A stretch of DNA of 15,088 bases from an uncultured Bdellovibrio sp. (GCF_946478835.1 NZ_CAMLDV010000082.1:1-15088); one strand, 5' to 3'; positions 5,877 through 14,833 are shown, counted from the stretch's first letter. Translations and numbers: made by a program. Notes: generated from the letters alone by a model not told the origin.

Positions 5877-7679
5877 CTACCAACGAACAGTCATAGCGAC
5901 AGATTTTTGAGACTCATTGCCCTTAGCATCCAAAGCTGTGATCTCATAGGTATAACTCACACCCTGTGAAATACTGGAATCAGTGTACTTTGATGAAGTA
6001 GTTTCATTCAGCCTTACTCCGTTACGATAGATTCGGTATTTTGCAACGCCCACATTGTCCGTCGCCGCCGTCCAACTCATCGCCGTACGGTATTGTGTCT
6101 TTTTACCTACTTTATACGACTCCAAAGTCGCCTTGAAATTCTGCGGAACGGAAGGAGGAGTGACATCACCCAAATAAGGATTTCCTACGGAAAGAGTCGC
6201 CGTTCCAGCATCCACGAAAAGTGGAACATTCGAAGCTGCAAACAAAGTCGTCCCGACCTGAGGGTCGATAATTTTAAATGACTTCACCTGCAAGGCACTG
6301 CCCGTTGTTGCATCAGATACAGTGAGATAGTACTTCTCTGTACTTAAATCCGAAACCAGAGCGGAAATATCAAAGTAGAATGTTCCTTCTTTTTCAACAG
6401 TGGTTCCATCAAAGGCAAAATCGCCGCCAATATTTGAAAATGCAAATGGCTTCCATGTGGTATTCGGAGTTGTTTGCATATTTGAAGAAGATCCCAATTG
6501 CACCGCCACTTGATTACGGCGAGCGTGCGACAAAGTCACTTCAACCAACGCTTTTGACACTGCGGGAGCATACGATGCAAAGAACACCGTCGAGGTTTGT
6601 GTCACCGGCAAACGACCTGTCACATTCCAACCTGGAACTGTCGTCGTGGTTCTAAAAGCGTCGTATGAAGCCCACGAATACCCTTGGTTACCCCAGTAAA
6701 CGCCCCAAGAATTTGCCACTTTGAAGGCTCCCAACTCAGAAGGCTCAACCAAGCCGTTTCCATTGATGTCCGTCCAGATGTTGTCATCGTAACCAACGAT
6801 AGTCATTGCATGACCGCCCAATTTACCATTGAGATGGGTGACGATCTTTTGCCCCACAAATGGATTACTTATCGCTGATGGATTGGCTTTCACCGTGTTG
6901 AACACCCAGCTATTAATGTAGGTGCCCATCATCAAAACATGTCCGTTCAGAAGAACTTGTTTGACGTTGGCAATCGCTGCATCCGTATTGATAGCGACAG
7001 AGACGAAAGGAGATAATCTTGCACCCAGAGCTTCTTTCCAAAGAGCAGAGTTCAAACTCCACGCACGAAAATCAGCATCCACGGGAAACTCCGCATTTAA
7101 AGGCGCACCATGCTTTTCCAGAACAGAAAACGCGTCTGAAAAACTCGCGCCATCGTCGACACCTCCGTTAATAAGATTGTAGGTCCATTTCGGAGAAAGA
7201 ACTTTTTGTTGCGCTGATTTATTATCACAACCCAAGGTCAAACAAAGTTCATGACTGGCCAGATAATAAGTACTCGCAAATGCCACGCACGACGCTTGAG
7301 GTCCCTGATTCACGATCACCGGAAATGACGGCAAGGCCGAGTTATCCAACTGAGCCGGAATATCTAAAGTCCCTAAGGAACTGACCTCCGTAATATTAGC
7401 GGCAGCTCCAGAAGTTTCTGCATCCACTTCTGGAAGAAAGGCCTCTTTTTTGATTGGAACAAGGCCGTGTTTTTTTCTTTCGTGGTTCACCCGCGATGCT
7501 CCTAGAGCATTCAGACGAATCCTCTTTAATTTTCTTTTCTCTAAAGAGACCTGCTCTTCAGGACTGATAGGTTTAAGGCCCGTTTTCATAAAGGCTGCGT
7601 GAGCTTGCAATGGGAGTACATGACAGAAGACCACGAAAACTGACAGTGCTGCTCGAAGGCATTTCGTTGAGCGAATCAT
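5877..7679 (-). CDS. Secreted papain-like (C1A) cysteine protease with EF-hand-like loop and C-terminal fibronectin III domain
   Basis: Predicted exported cysteine endopeptidase, 600 residues from the chosen start. Residues 1-28 are a Sec signal peptide (basic start, hydrophobic core, AHA cleavage site). Residues 30-110 are lysine/arginine-rich and may be a propeptide. The protease domain (about 112-345) carries the C1A active-site set: Q125 and C131 in NQGPQASCVAFA, H290 in GGHAMTIVGYDDN, and N323 in VANSWGVYWGNQGY. Between His and Asn lies DINGNGLVEPSE (304-315), matching a calcium-binding EF-hand loop. A beta-rich region (360-500) leads to a fibronectin type III domain (about 507-600: PPSVPQNFKATL, YRIYRNGVRLNETT, SYTYEITALDAKGNES). 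The ATG at 7679 is chosen over the open frame to 7862 because GGAG is 8 bases upstream and the signal peptide begins there. It is divergent from another exported-protein gene; both may be T2SS cargo or prey-degrading enzymes, which is inference. Confidence 0.88.
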   Translation of the reverse strand: MIRSTKCLRAALSVFVVFCHVLPLQAHAAFMKTGLKPISPEEQVSLEKRKLKRIRLNALGASRVNHERKKHGLVPIKKEAFLPEVDAETSGAAANITEVSSLGTLDIPAQLDNSALPSFPVIVNQGPQASCVAFASTYYLASHELCLTLGCDNKSAQQKVLSPKWTYNLINGGVDDGASFSDAFSVLEKHGAPLNAEFPVDADFRAWSLNSALWKEALGARLSPFVSVAINTDAAIANVKQVLLNGHVLMMGTYINSWVFNTVKANPSAISNPFVGQKIVTHLNGKLGGHAMTIVGYDDNIWTDINGNGLVEPSELGAFKVANSWGVYWGNQGYSWASYDAFRTTTTVPGWNVTGRLPVTQTSTVFFASYAPAVSKALVEVTLSHARRNQVAVQLGSSSNMQTTPNTTWKPFAFSNIGGDFAFDGTTVEKEGTFYFDISALVSDLSTEKYYLTVSDATTGSALQVKSFKIIDPQVGTTLFAASNVPLFVDAGTATLSVGNPYLGDVTPPSVPQNFKATLESYKVGKKTQYRTAMSWTAATDNVGVAKYRIYRNGVRLNETTSSKYTDSSISQGVSYTYEITALDAKGNESQKSVAMTVRW

Positions 7680-7771
7680 AGCTGAATCTCCGGTGTTGAT
7701 TGAGTATCCTTCATCGGAAAAAATCAAAAAAACTAAGCTTATTTTTGGCACCTTGGGCAGTTTACTGATCC

Positions 7772-7795
7772 CAGCTCCTCTACAAAGGAGCCTGG
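7772..7795 (+). promoter_or_regulatory. Hairpin containing an AAGGAG sequence upstream of the cysteine-rich protein gene
   Basis: CCAGCTCCT (7771-7779) can pair with AGGAGC-C-TGG (7786-7795) around the loop CTACAA, with one bulged C. The 3' arm contains the only good Shine-Dalgarno-like sequence before the gene (AAGGAG, 7785-7790), which is 12 bases before a TTG at 7803. It lies in the divergent intergenic region of the two exported-protein genes. It may be a regulatory fold or coincidental. Confidence 0.3.
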
Positions 7796-7862
7796 ACAGG
7801 CCTTGGTTTTGCTGCTCTTTTGGATGATGAAAACGATCCCGAGCCGTCTCAGTTTGAAACAC

Positions 7863-9314
7863 ATGACAAAACTCCTCTGTGGAGTGGGTTTTCTATGGGC
7901 TCTTTCTGCCAATGCGCAAGATGCTATGAGCGTGGGTCCTACCGACAACAATAATATTTCTTCGGCGGATCGTATCGCACGCACTTTGATTGAGACTCTT
8001 CCTGATTCAGGAACTAAAAGTGGTCTTTTACGCTATTACCAGATTTTAAATCCTCAAGCTTATACAAGTGATAACGATGTTGCGATCAACAATACCGGCG
8101 TTGCCCACTTCTTTGAATATCACTTTAAAAACAATGCTTGCTTTGCAGAAAAGGCATTGCGTTTTTATCATGACGTTCGTTCGACAACAAAAATTTCGCA
8201 AAAAACAAATCCCGAAGAGAAACGCAACAGCCGTCCCTCTTTAGGGGACAAATCCGGCAACACTCGCAAAGATCTTCCCGAAGGCTGGCTTTACAACAAA
8301 GCTTTAAAGTATGCTAACGGCAATCCAAATTTAGCACTCACTTTAATTGGCATGTGCGGGCATGACGACACCAAACAAGGGAACTTCGCAAACTCACAAG
8401 TCGAAAGCAAACTTGCTAATGCCGGTTTTAATCACGAAGCTCTTTTCTTAGCTGGCGAGGACGGTGCTCAAGATTCACCATGCCCTCCTTTGACTTCTGA
8501 CTTTTTCATTTCTGGTTCTTTGGGACGAAAGGATGATATCGAGGACGCTCTAAAAAAGAGAATTCTGAAAGTTCAATATCCTGGAAAAACATCCGTACAG
8601 ATCGCCTCTAAGAACTATCACGTCTTGGGCGCGGCCTTCATGACTTGTCAGATGATTGAAGCGGGTCTTTCTCCCTTTTTGGCTGTGCGTGTAGAATCCA
8701 TGGCAGCGAATTTGTACCGTGGTATTCGTCTTTGCCAAAGCATTGAAGTTCCAGCGAGCCTTTTTTGGAAATTGCAAAGACATCCTGAAATCCGCAAACG
8801 TCCCGCGAGTTATCGCTTTGAAGACGCCGTTATAGCAAAGGCTTTGGAGTACGGTCGCAACAAAACATGTCTTTCACAAAAATCCAAAGACGATGCTCTT
8901 TGTGAACTTTTGCAAACCGTCGGTGCTCCGTTTGATCTTTCAATTCAACGTCTTGAAGATCGCGCTAAAGGACTTATTGAAAAATACATGGACAACATGA
9001 TTGCTAGCGGTCTCTACGCTGCATGGCATGTCAGCGGAGAAATTGCAGGGATCAGTCTTCCTTGCTCTCGCTCACAACTTTTTGGTCCGCATCCGTTCAT
9101 GAAATGGCTGGTGTCGCAGGCCGAAGTGCCCCTGAATATTTGCGGCAGTGGCCTGTCTGTAGAATCGTGCCGCAAAGCTTTGGGCACGATCAGCAGTTGG
9201 GAAATTGATTTTGATTGGACCGTGTCTCAGCACATGGCTGGCGCGAAATTCGCAGCCAGCGTCTGTAAGCCTTACCCACAAGGTCGAAGTTCGATGAACG
9301 AATCCTGCGATTAA
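7863..9314 (+). CDS. Exported cysteine-rich protein of unknown function
   Basis: Not recognised. From the ATG at 7863 the product has 483 residues. Residues 1-18 look like a Sec signal peptide ([18 protein letters not shown], cleavage after ANA). The rest is soluble, with no further membrane segment, and contains 12 cysteines (e.g. [36 protein letters not shown], and C-terminal NICGSG, ESCRKAL, SVCKPYP, ESCD). An even number in a periplasmic or secreted protein suggests up to six disulfides. Predicted helical stretches alternate with loops; no catalytic motif stands out. The start is uncertain: no good Shine-Dalgarno precedes 7863, in-frame ATGs lie at 7824 and 7827, and a TTG at 7803 is 12 bases after AAGGAG. 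It is divergent from the exported protease gene, and its stop overlaps that of the convergent chemoreceptor gene. Confidence 0.8.
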   Translation: MTKLLCGVGFLWALSANAQDAMSVGPTDNNNISSADRIARTLIETLPDSGTKSGLLRYYQILNPQAYTSDNDVAINNTGVAHFFEYHFKNNACFAEKALRFYHDVRSTTKISQKTNPEEKRNSRPSLGDKSGNTRKDLPEGWLYNKALKYANGNPNLALTLIGMCGHDDTKQGNFANSQVESKLANAGFNHEALFLAGEDGAQDSPCPPLTSDFFISGSLGRKDDIEDALKKRILKVQYPGKTSVQIASKNYHVLGAAFMTCQMIEAGLSPFLAVRVESMAANLYRGIRLCQSIEVPASLFWKLQRHPEIRKRPASYRFEDAVIAKALEYGRNKTCLSQKSKDDALCELLQTVGAPFDLSIQRLEDRAKGLIEKYMDNMIASGLYAAWHVSGEIAGISLPCSRSQLFGPHPFMKWLVSQAEVPLNICGSGLSVESCRKALGTISSWEIDFDWTVSQHMAGAKFAASVCKPYPQGRSSMNESCD

Positions 9315-10789
9315 GCGGCTTTTTTAATACCCGTCAAATTCTCAAGGTTTCCAATAGTTGTTGTTAAACCTTCTGTTGAATCATTCAAGCTTGAAGCGGC
9401 TTCAGAAATTGTCTCTGAAGAAGCAGCGTTCGTTTGGGTTGCCTGATCCAATTGATTCATCGCTTGAGTGATTTGTGATACACCCGTGCTTTGCTCTACA
9501 CTCGCTGTTGCGATTTCATTATTAAGGCCTGCCACTTTATTAACTGAATCTACGATCTTTTTAAGAACTTCATAACTTGAATCAGCTACTTTTTGTCCCT
9601 GTTCGATTTGCGTGACACTTTCAGAAATCAAATCAGAAATTTCTTTTGCTGAAGTGGCACTTCTTTGCGCCAAGGCACGAACAGCATCAGCAACGACCGC
9701 AAAACCTTTACCTTGTTCACCCGCGCGAGCCGCTTCCACCGCTGCGTTAAGAGCCAAAAGATTTGTTTGGAATGCGATATCATCAATCACTGTGATGATA
9801 TCTTCAATTTTCTTGGAAGATTTTACGATGTCTTGCATAGAAGTCATAAGACTTGCGATCTCACGAGAACCTTCCTCCGCGGAACCTTTAGAAACTTGTG
9901 AAAGTTCAGAAGCCAGTTTAGCGTTATCGGCATTGAGTTTGATCATGCTTGAAAGCTCTTCAAGAGACGCCACTGTTTCTTCAAGAGAAGCTGCGGATTC
10001 TGTTGATGCCGCAGAAAGGGCCGAGCTTGAACCCGTCAAATTTGCCACAAGATTGCGGATTTGCGAGTACGCTGCCGCCAAAGCTTCTGTTTGCAAACGG
10101 ATACCTTGTTTCAACGCATTTGATGCCATCAACATTGTCAGGGAAAGACCGATGATCATCACAGCCACACTGCCCAACGCCCACTGAGCGTAAACCATTG
10201 CGGCTTCAACCGCGCCACGAGTACGAGCCTCTAAAGATTTTTCGAACTCATTGATAGGCTCACCGATAGTTGCGATGAACTTATGATAAGCTTCATCGTG
10301 CATCAGCGCTCTTGCCATATTCAAATCTGGATCTTTTTTCACCGTGAACTTTCCAGCGTCGTCTTTGAAAAGACCTTTCGCTGCATTCATCGCCACAGTT
10401 TCGGTTTCCACTAGTGCGTTGGATCTTTTTTCAGCTTCTTCTAAAAGGGCAAATTCTTCCGTCGTGAAACCCGCTTCCTTCATTAATTCTTTCAAAGCGA
10501 CTTTGCGGCCGTCAGGACGCGCCTTTTCACCGTTTCTAACCGCGATGATATCAAAATATTCTTTTTCGTACTTAGAATCACCTGTCACAACGAAAGTACG
10601 CGCCGTACGAGTCAAATTAGCAGAACCATCTCGAAGTTCTTGCGCAAGCTTCATGGAAACGAACTTCGATTCGTGAGCTTTATTAAGTTCTTTTTCATAG
10701 AAAAAAGCTGTCCCAATACAGACGTACAACGCTAGAACTAAGCCGACAGAGAAAAAATTAAAAAGACGAACTTTTGCAAACACATTCAT
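9311..10789 (-). CDS. Methyl-accepting chemotaxis protein without HAMP domain
   Basis: Transmembrane chemoreceptor that would control the CheA kinase from an external signal. 492 residues: membrane helix about 10-30, periplasmic sensor 31-199, second helix about 201-222, then a cytoplasmic methyl-accepting domain. The sensor contains [18 protein letters not shown] (54-71) and a [15 protein letters not shown] stretch, a pattern I know from sensors of other MCPs and kinases where SS-x-x-LTR-x-ARTYVVTGDP recurs. The signalling hairpin tip is clear at 334-376 ([44 protein letters not shown], core E352, R355, E358). No HAMP domain is seen between helix 2 and the coiled coil beginning near 230. The C-terminus (GIKKAA) lacks an NWETF-type CheR/CheB tether. 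The ATG at 10789 has CGAGG 8 bases upstream. Its stop overlaps that of the convergent gene, with no terminator between. Confidence 0.93.
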   Translation of the reverse strand: MNVFAKVRLFNFFSVGLVLALYVCIGTAFFYEKELNKAHESKFVSMKLAQELRDGSANLTRTARTFVVTGDSKYEKEYFDIIAVRNGEKARPDGRKVALKELMKEAGFTTEEFALLEEAEKRSNALVETETVAMNAAKGLFKDDAGKFTVKKDPDLNMARALMHDEAYHKFIATIGEPINEFEKSLEARTRGAVEAAMVYAQWALGSVAVMIIGLSLTMLMASNALKQGIRLQTEALAAAYSQIRNLVANLTGSSSALSAASTESAASLEETVASLEELSSMIKLNADNAKLASELSQVSKGSAEEGSREIASLMTSMQDIVKSSKKIEDIITVIDDIAFQTNLLALNAAVEAARAGEQGKGFAVVADAVRALAQRSATSAKEISDLISESVTQIEQGQKVADSSYEVLKKIVDSVNKVAGLNNEIATASVEQSTGVSQITQAMNQLDQATQTNAASSETISEAASSLNDSTEGLTTTIGNLENLTGIKKAA

Positions 10790-10793
10790 GGAA

Positions 10794-10831
10794 GAAACCT
10801 CGAGTTTTAAGTTGGAGGACTCTTCGGTTTC
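10794..10831 (-). promoter_or_regulatory. Inverted repeat in the leader of the chemoreceptor gene
   Basis: GAAACC (10794-10799) and GGTTTC (10826-10831) are inverted repeats enclosing a second pair, GAGT/ACTC. The potential fold lies in the 72-base gap before the chemoreceptor start and includes its Shine-Dalgarno region. There is no T-run after it in either direction, so a leader structure is more likely than a terminator. Confidence 0.3.
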
Positions 10832-10861
10832 CTAACAAAAATTTAAAGCAGTAATTCTTGT

Positions 10862-11431
10862 TTATATGAGAGGATTTTCACCAGATGTGAAAGTTTCCCG
10901 CACTTGTGGCCAGAACCAATCCAATTGAGGATCAGAAGCAATAACGTCTTTAATTAAGACCTTAATGTCCGTTTTCGTTGAGATTTCGCGGCGAAGCCAA
11001 ATCTCGATTTCATCATATCCTGGACCAATGATGGTGATTTCAACACGACTTAAAAAATGCAAAAGATGAAGGTCCTGAGTGGCAACGGCCTTCCCTTCCG
11101 TTTTTCCGCGTATGAAATTGAGAACTTCAGCTTTGATATCAGCAAAAGACCGATAGTTGATTCGGCGAAGAATCAAATCCGCACGATGATCGCGATTGAT
11201 CCAACGTTGATGAAGACCTCTTTGCACTAAATTAATTAAGAAGTTGCGCAATACACTAGGGACCAGACGAAAATCTTCGTCCGGCAACGACATCACCTGC
11301 ATCAAATCAACGTAGCGAGCCGATTCCTGGCCGCGACGAAGGGAGGTGAGTACTTCTGGTATTCTCAAAAGAGATTCGCGAATCCCCAGAAGATCAATTC
11401 CTGCTCCATCCGTGAAGTAGAGAATTCTCAT
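10862..11431 (-). CDS. Hypothetical protein
   Basis: Not recognised. 189 residues from the ATG at 11431, beginning MRILYFTDGAGIDLLGIRES. No signal peptide or membrane segment, rich in charged residues and predicted alternating helices (e.g. SVLRNFLINLVQRGLHQRW, then LHLLHFLSRVEITIIGPGYDEIEIWL), so probably cytoplasmic. The frame stays open to an ATG at 11569, but the added 46 residues are low quality, lack a Shine-Dalgarno, and would run through the divergent gspC promoter region, so the shorter start is preferred; only a weak AGAAG precedes it. It lies 72 bases upstream of the chemoreceptor gene on the same strand and may be co-transcribed, which would hint at a regulatory or motility role, but that is speculation. 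Confidence 0.65.
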   Translation of the reverse strand: MRILYFTDGAGIDLLGIRESLLRIPEVLTSLRRGQESARYVDLMQVMSLPDEDFRLVPSVLRNFLINLVQRGLHQRWINRDHRADLILRRINYRSFADIKAEVLNFIRGKTEGKAVATQDLHLLHFLSRVEITIIGPGYDEIEIWLRREISTKTDIKVLIKDVIASDPQLDWFWPQVRETFTSGENPLI

Positions 11432-11452
11432 ACTTCTATCATGACTTAACTT

Positions 11453-11494
11453 TTGAGAATGTGTGTAGAAATTTAAACAATCAAGACCATGGTC
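11453..11494 (+). promoter_or_regulatory. Candidate gsp operon promoter with palindrome near the start site
   Basis: TTGAGA (11453-11458) and AACAAT (11476-11481) are 17 bases apart and resemble a -35/-10 pair for the gspC operon. The perfect 10-base palindrome GACCATGGTC (11485-11494) falls where transcription would begin. It lies between the divergent starts at 11431 and 11591, so a bound regulator could affect both. The -10 is weak. Confidence 0.3.
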
Positions 11495-11590
11495 CAGCTT
11501 GTATTTTTTAGTGCCGATCCCCCGCCTTTTTGATAGGATTGTGAGAGGCCCAAGGACTAGGCCGATCATTAGACAAAGGATTGTACAACT

Positions 11591-12508
11591 GTGATTTCAC
11601 GTAACCCGAAGAATCAACGCCCTCCATTTGAAAGATGGTACGCCTACATTCTCTTTGTGTTTGTTGGTTACTGCATTGCTGACTTAGCTATCTTGGCTTA
11701 CAGAGATCGCATGCTTCCTCAATCGGCTCCCCCATCGCATCCAAAATCTGCACAAATCGATTCCAGCGTCAGTCGCGGCGCTTACAACAGCATAACCAGC
11801 CGTAACATGTTTGCTTCCAATGGCCAAATTCCTGATGCCTTAGTGGATAAATCCAAAGGTGCCGAAGCGCAGAAAGAAGACGAACCTGTTCCTTCACAAT
11901 TGCCGTTGAATTTGATCGGAACTTTGGTGCATTCCAACCCTGAAAAATCCATTGCCGCGATTGAAGTTCGTGGCAAAAACCAAGTTGTTTCTTACAGTCC
12001 GGGAAAAGAGATTGAAGGCATGGCTTCAATCCTAAAAGTAGAGCGTCAAAAAGTGATTTTCCGCAACCTCAACTCCAACCGTCTTGAGTACATCGAAATG
12101 AAAAAAGAAGGTAACAAGGTGGCGTTCGGCGGCGCTCGTCCCATGGGTGGCGGTACAGGACGTGAAGTCATGAAAACGGGAGAAAACAATTTCACGATCA
12201 AACGCGCCGACCTTTTGAAATACACAAACGATCTTTCAAGTATTTTGATGCAAGCCCGTGCTGTTCCCAATCGTGAACCCGGTACTGGAAATATCAATGG
12301 CTTCCGCCTTCTTGATATGCAGCCAGGAAGTATTTATGAGCAACTCGGTTTGCAACGCATGGACGTGATTAAATCTGTCGATGGAACTCCGGTTGATAGC
12401 CCCGCAAAAGCGATGGAGCTTTACAACACTCTCAAAAATTCACCAAAGGTGACTTTGCAAGTTGAGAGAAACGGCAAAAACGAAACTATGACTTATAATA
12501 TTCAATAA
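11591..12508 (+). CDS. gspC: Type II secretion system protein GspC
   Basis: Inner-membrane component of the type II secretion system that links the inner-membrane platform to the secretin and helps recognise substrates. 305 residues: short cytoplasmic N-terminus, one membrane helix (about 16-37), homology region with the typical SRNMFASNG (70-78) and LPLNLIGTLV (104-113) segments to about 170, a glycine-rich linker (180-190), and a C-terminal PDZ domain (about 235-305) with GFRLLDMQPGSIYEQLGLQ and DVIKSVDGTPVDSPAKAMEL. The start is GTG at 11591, after AAAGGA (11575-11580) with 10-base spacing that includes the palindrome TTGTACAA; no ATG fits. It is first in gspC-gspD-gspE, 25 bases before gspD. 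Confidence 0.95.
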   Translation: MISRNPKNQRPPFERWYAYILFVFVGYCIADLAILAYRDRMLPQSAPPSHPKSAQIDSSVSRGAYNSITSRNMFASNGQIPDALVDKSKGAEAQKEDEPVPSQLPLNLIGTLVHSNPEKSIAAIEVRGKNQVVSYSPGKEIEGMASILKVERQKVIFRNLNSNRLEYIEMKKEGNKVAFGGARPMGGGTGREVMKTGENNFTIKRADLLKYTNDLSSILMQARAVPNREPGTGNINGFRLLDMQPGSIYEQLGLQRMDVIKSVDGTPVDSPAKAMELYNTLKNSPKVTLQVERNGKNETMTYNIQ

Positions 12509-12533
12509 TCCTCAAGGATAGAGGAGAGGGAAA

Positions 12534-14828
12534 ATGAAAAAAACCGTCAGCATAGGAATTGCTTCATTGATGACAGCCCAGTTAGTGGGCCCCGCAGCGA
12601 ATGCACAGTTTGAGGACTTTCCACCTCCTCCTCCACCACCGGATTTTGGCGATTCTGGCGGCGGACTTCCAAATCCGAGCGATTCATTCTCTTCAGGTCC
12701 TTCAGCAACGCCTGGTTCTAACAGTGGCTCGAATCACAAAGGCGCTGCTGGTGGCAATGAAGTCATGAACAAAAGTGCGAAAGAGAAATTTGCTAAAGCT
12801 CCGATTGAAGATATCAATAGCAAAAACTTTCCTGAGACGATTGAGTCTTTCGACTTTCCGAACGTGGAAATCACAGACATCATCAAAGCGATCAGTGAAT
12901 TGACAGGAAAAAACTTTATCATTGATCCAGGTGTGCGCGGAAAGATCACAATCATCGCACCATCTAAAATCACTGTTGCGGAAGCTTATAAAGCTTTCCT
13001 TTCTGCCCTTGCGATCAACGGTTTCACCGTAGTTCCTTCAGGCAGCTTCTTAAAAGTGAAGTCGGCAAGAAATGCTCAACGCGACAACATTGAAACATTC
13101 TCTGGCGCTTACTATCCAAACTCGGATCAAATGATCACTCGTATCATTCACTTGAAGCACATTTCAGCAGCGCAAGTGAACAGAGATCTTCGTATTCTTC
13201 CGTCTAAAGATGGTGAAATGAATATCTATGAGCCAACGAACTCGATCATCATCTCTGACTACGGCTCTAACATTGACCGCGTGATGAAAATCATCAGCCA
13301 GTTGGACGTCCCGGGATTTGAAGAACAACTTGAAGTTATTCCTATTAAGTACGCAAAGGCCAAAGATCTTGCGGACCTCGTTGACAAGATTGTTAACAAA
13401 GGAAATAAAACTCAAGGTGGCGCGCCAGGAACTTTCACAGCGGGTGTTCCGCGCTTCTCTCGTTCCGCGGGAGCGACGTCGCAACAGGGTGCAAGCTTCT
13501 TTATGGCCATCCCCGATGACAGAACAAACTCTATCATCGTAGTCGGAAATAAATCAGGTATCGTTCGTGTTAAAAAATTGATCTCTCAACTTGATTTCAA
13601 AATCCGCGCAGAAGAATCTGGCGGCGTTTATGTTTATCACGTGAAAAATGGCGATGCTGAAAAATTGGCACAAACTCTTCAAGGTGTGACGAAAGATGCT
13701 TCTCCAAAACCGCAAACAGGCGGTAGCATTCTTTCCCCTATCGGCGTTGGTGGTCAAATGCAGGCTCCGCAAGAGATCTTCGGTGGCGATGTTAAGATTG
13801 TCGGCGATAAAACGACAAACAGCTTGATCATCACGGCCAGCAAACAAGATTACGAAGTGGTTTTGAATCTTTTAAATAAAATCGACACTCCTCGCGATCA
13901 GGTTTTTGTTGAGGCGATCATCATGGAGATGAGTGCCAACGACGGAACTTCTTGGGGTATTGGTTACTATAAATACGGCGACTCTGGTTACGGCAAAGTG
14001 GGTTTCAATGGTATTGATAACCTGAATACACTCTTGAGTCCGACGGGTGGTAACGGGGCCGTGATTGGTTTTGGTGAAGGTAAAGTTGTTGAGGTCACAG
14101 ATCCTGTGAGCAAAACAAGCTTGAAGATTCCAAACCTTTTGGGCTTTATTAACTTCTTAAAGACAGCGAAAAAAGCCAACATCCTCTCCACTCCTCAGAT
14201 CATGACTTTGGACAATCAAGAGGGTGAAATTGAGGTCGGTGATAAAGTCGTCGTGGGTTCGAATGCGACAAGCAGCGGAACAAGCGGTACGACAGTCACA
14301 ACACCTGTGTTTGAAGATGCAACGATCAAATTGAATTTGAAACCGTTCATCAGCCCAACGACAAATGCGATTCGTATGGAAATCAAACAACAGGTTTCTC
14401 AGCTTTCAACAGCAAGTACGCCAAAAGCGTTCCAAGACTCGACTCAGCCTTTGGCGAAACGTTCGATCAAAACTGTGATCAACGTGAACAACGGCGATAC
14501 AGCGATTCTGGGTGGTTTGATGAGAGAACAAGACATCGAATCTGTGACGAAAGTTCCACTTCTCGGCGATATTCCTATTTTGGGTTGGTTGTTTAAGTCC
14601 CGCACGATTGTGAAGGACAAAACAAACATGGTGGTGTTCTTAACTCCGAAAATTGTGAGAAACTCTGCCGATACGAACCAAATCGTGTCTAAAAAGCTGG
14701 ACGAGCGTCTTGATTTCATCAAATCTCAGGGCGGCGTGGATCCTTATGGTAAAAAGATGGATGAAATTCAACGTCGCGCTCAGGGCACTGCGAGCGATGT
14801 TCCAGCCCCTGCTATTGAAGAGGAATAA
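12534..14828 (+). CDS. gspD: Type II secretion system secretin GspD
   Basis: Outer-membrane secretin that forms the export channel of the type II secretion system. 764 residues. Signal peptide 1-24 (ANA cleavage site). Then a low-complexity segment (25-99) with seven consecutive prolines (30-36) and Gly/Ser/Asn-rich stretches. N0 domain about 101-178 (SFDFPNVEITDIIKAISELTG), N1 200-262, N2 265-357, N3 363-455, secretin domain 457-710 with the hallmark VPLLGDIPILGWLFKS (673-688) and LMREQ upstream. The C-terminal tail (711-764) is charged and ends DVPAPAIEEE; it lacks an obvious lipid-attachment cysteine, and pilotin dependence cannot be judged. Excellent Shine-Dalgarno (GAGGAGAGGG, GGAG 7 bases before the ATG). 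It lies between gspC and gspE. The linker before N0 is longer than in the model systems I know. Confidence 0.97.
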   Translation: MKKTVSIGIASLMTAQLVGPAANAQFEDFPPPPPPPDFGDSGGGLPNPSDSFSSGPSATPGSNSGSNHKGAAGGNEVMNKSAKEKFAKAPIEDINSKNFPETIESFDFPNVEITDIIKAISELTGKNFIIDPGVRGKITIIAPSKITVAEAYKAFLSALAINGFTVVPSGSFLKVKSARNAQRDNIETFSGAYYPNSDQMITRIIHLKHISAAQVNRDLRILPSKDGEMNIYEPTNSIIISDYGSNIDRVMKIISQLDVPGFEEQLEVIPIKYAKAKDLADLVDKIVNKGNKTQGGAPGTFTAGVPRFSRSAGATSQQGASFFMAIPDDRTNSIIVVGNKSGIVRVKKLISQLDFKIRAEESGGVYVYHVKNGDAEKLAQTLQGVTKDASPKPQTGGSILSPIGVGGQMQAPQEIFGGDVKIVGDKTTNSLIITASKQDYEVVLNLLNKIDTPRDQVFVEAIIMEMSANDGTSWGIGYYKYGDSGYGKVGFNGIDNLNTLLSPTGGNGAVIGFGEGKVVEVTDPVSKTSLKIPNLLGFINFLKTAKKANILSTPQIMTLDNQEGEIEVGDKVVVGSNATSSGTSGTTVTTPVFEDATIKLNLKPFISPTTNAIRMEIKQQVSQLSTASTPKAFQDSTQPLAKRSIKTVINVNNGDTAILGGLMREQDIESVTKVPLLGDIPILGWLFKSRTIVKDKTNMVVFLTPKIVRNSADTNQIVSKKLDERLDFIKSQGGVDPYGKKMDEIQRRAQGTASDVPAPAIEEE

Positions 14829-14833
14829 TAAGA

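Noticed and set aside
7680..7862. N-terminal extension of the protease reading frame by 61 residues
   Set aside because: The extension puts a typical signal peptide in the interior and lies in the divergent promoter region; GGAG is placed correctly for the ATG at 7679.
7739..7984. An 81-residue minus-strand open frame
   Set aside because: It overlaps both divergent genes' starts, has no Shine-Dalgarno and no family resemblance; treated as a shadow of the plus-strand gene.
10810..10850. Possible sigma-28 (flagellar) promoter for the chemoreceptor
   Set aside because: TAAA and ACCGAAGA are present on the minus strand but 13 bases apart, not the 15 expected, and the second box is poor.
11432..11569. 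46-residue N-terminal extension of the hypothetical gene upstream of the chemoreceptor
   Set aside because: No Shine-Dalgarno, and it would fill the divergent region holding the gspC promoter candidates.
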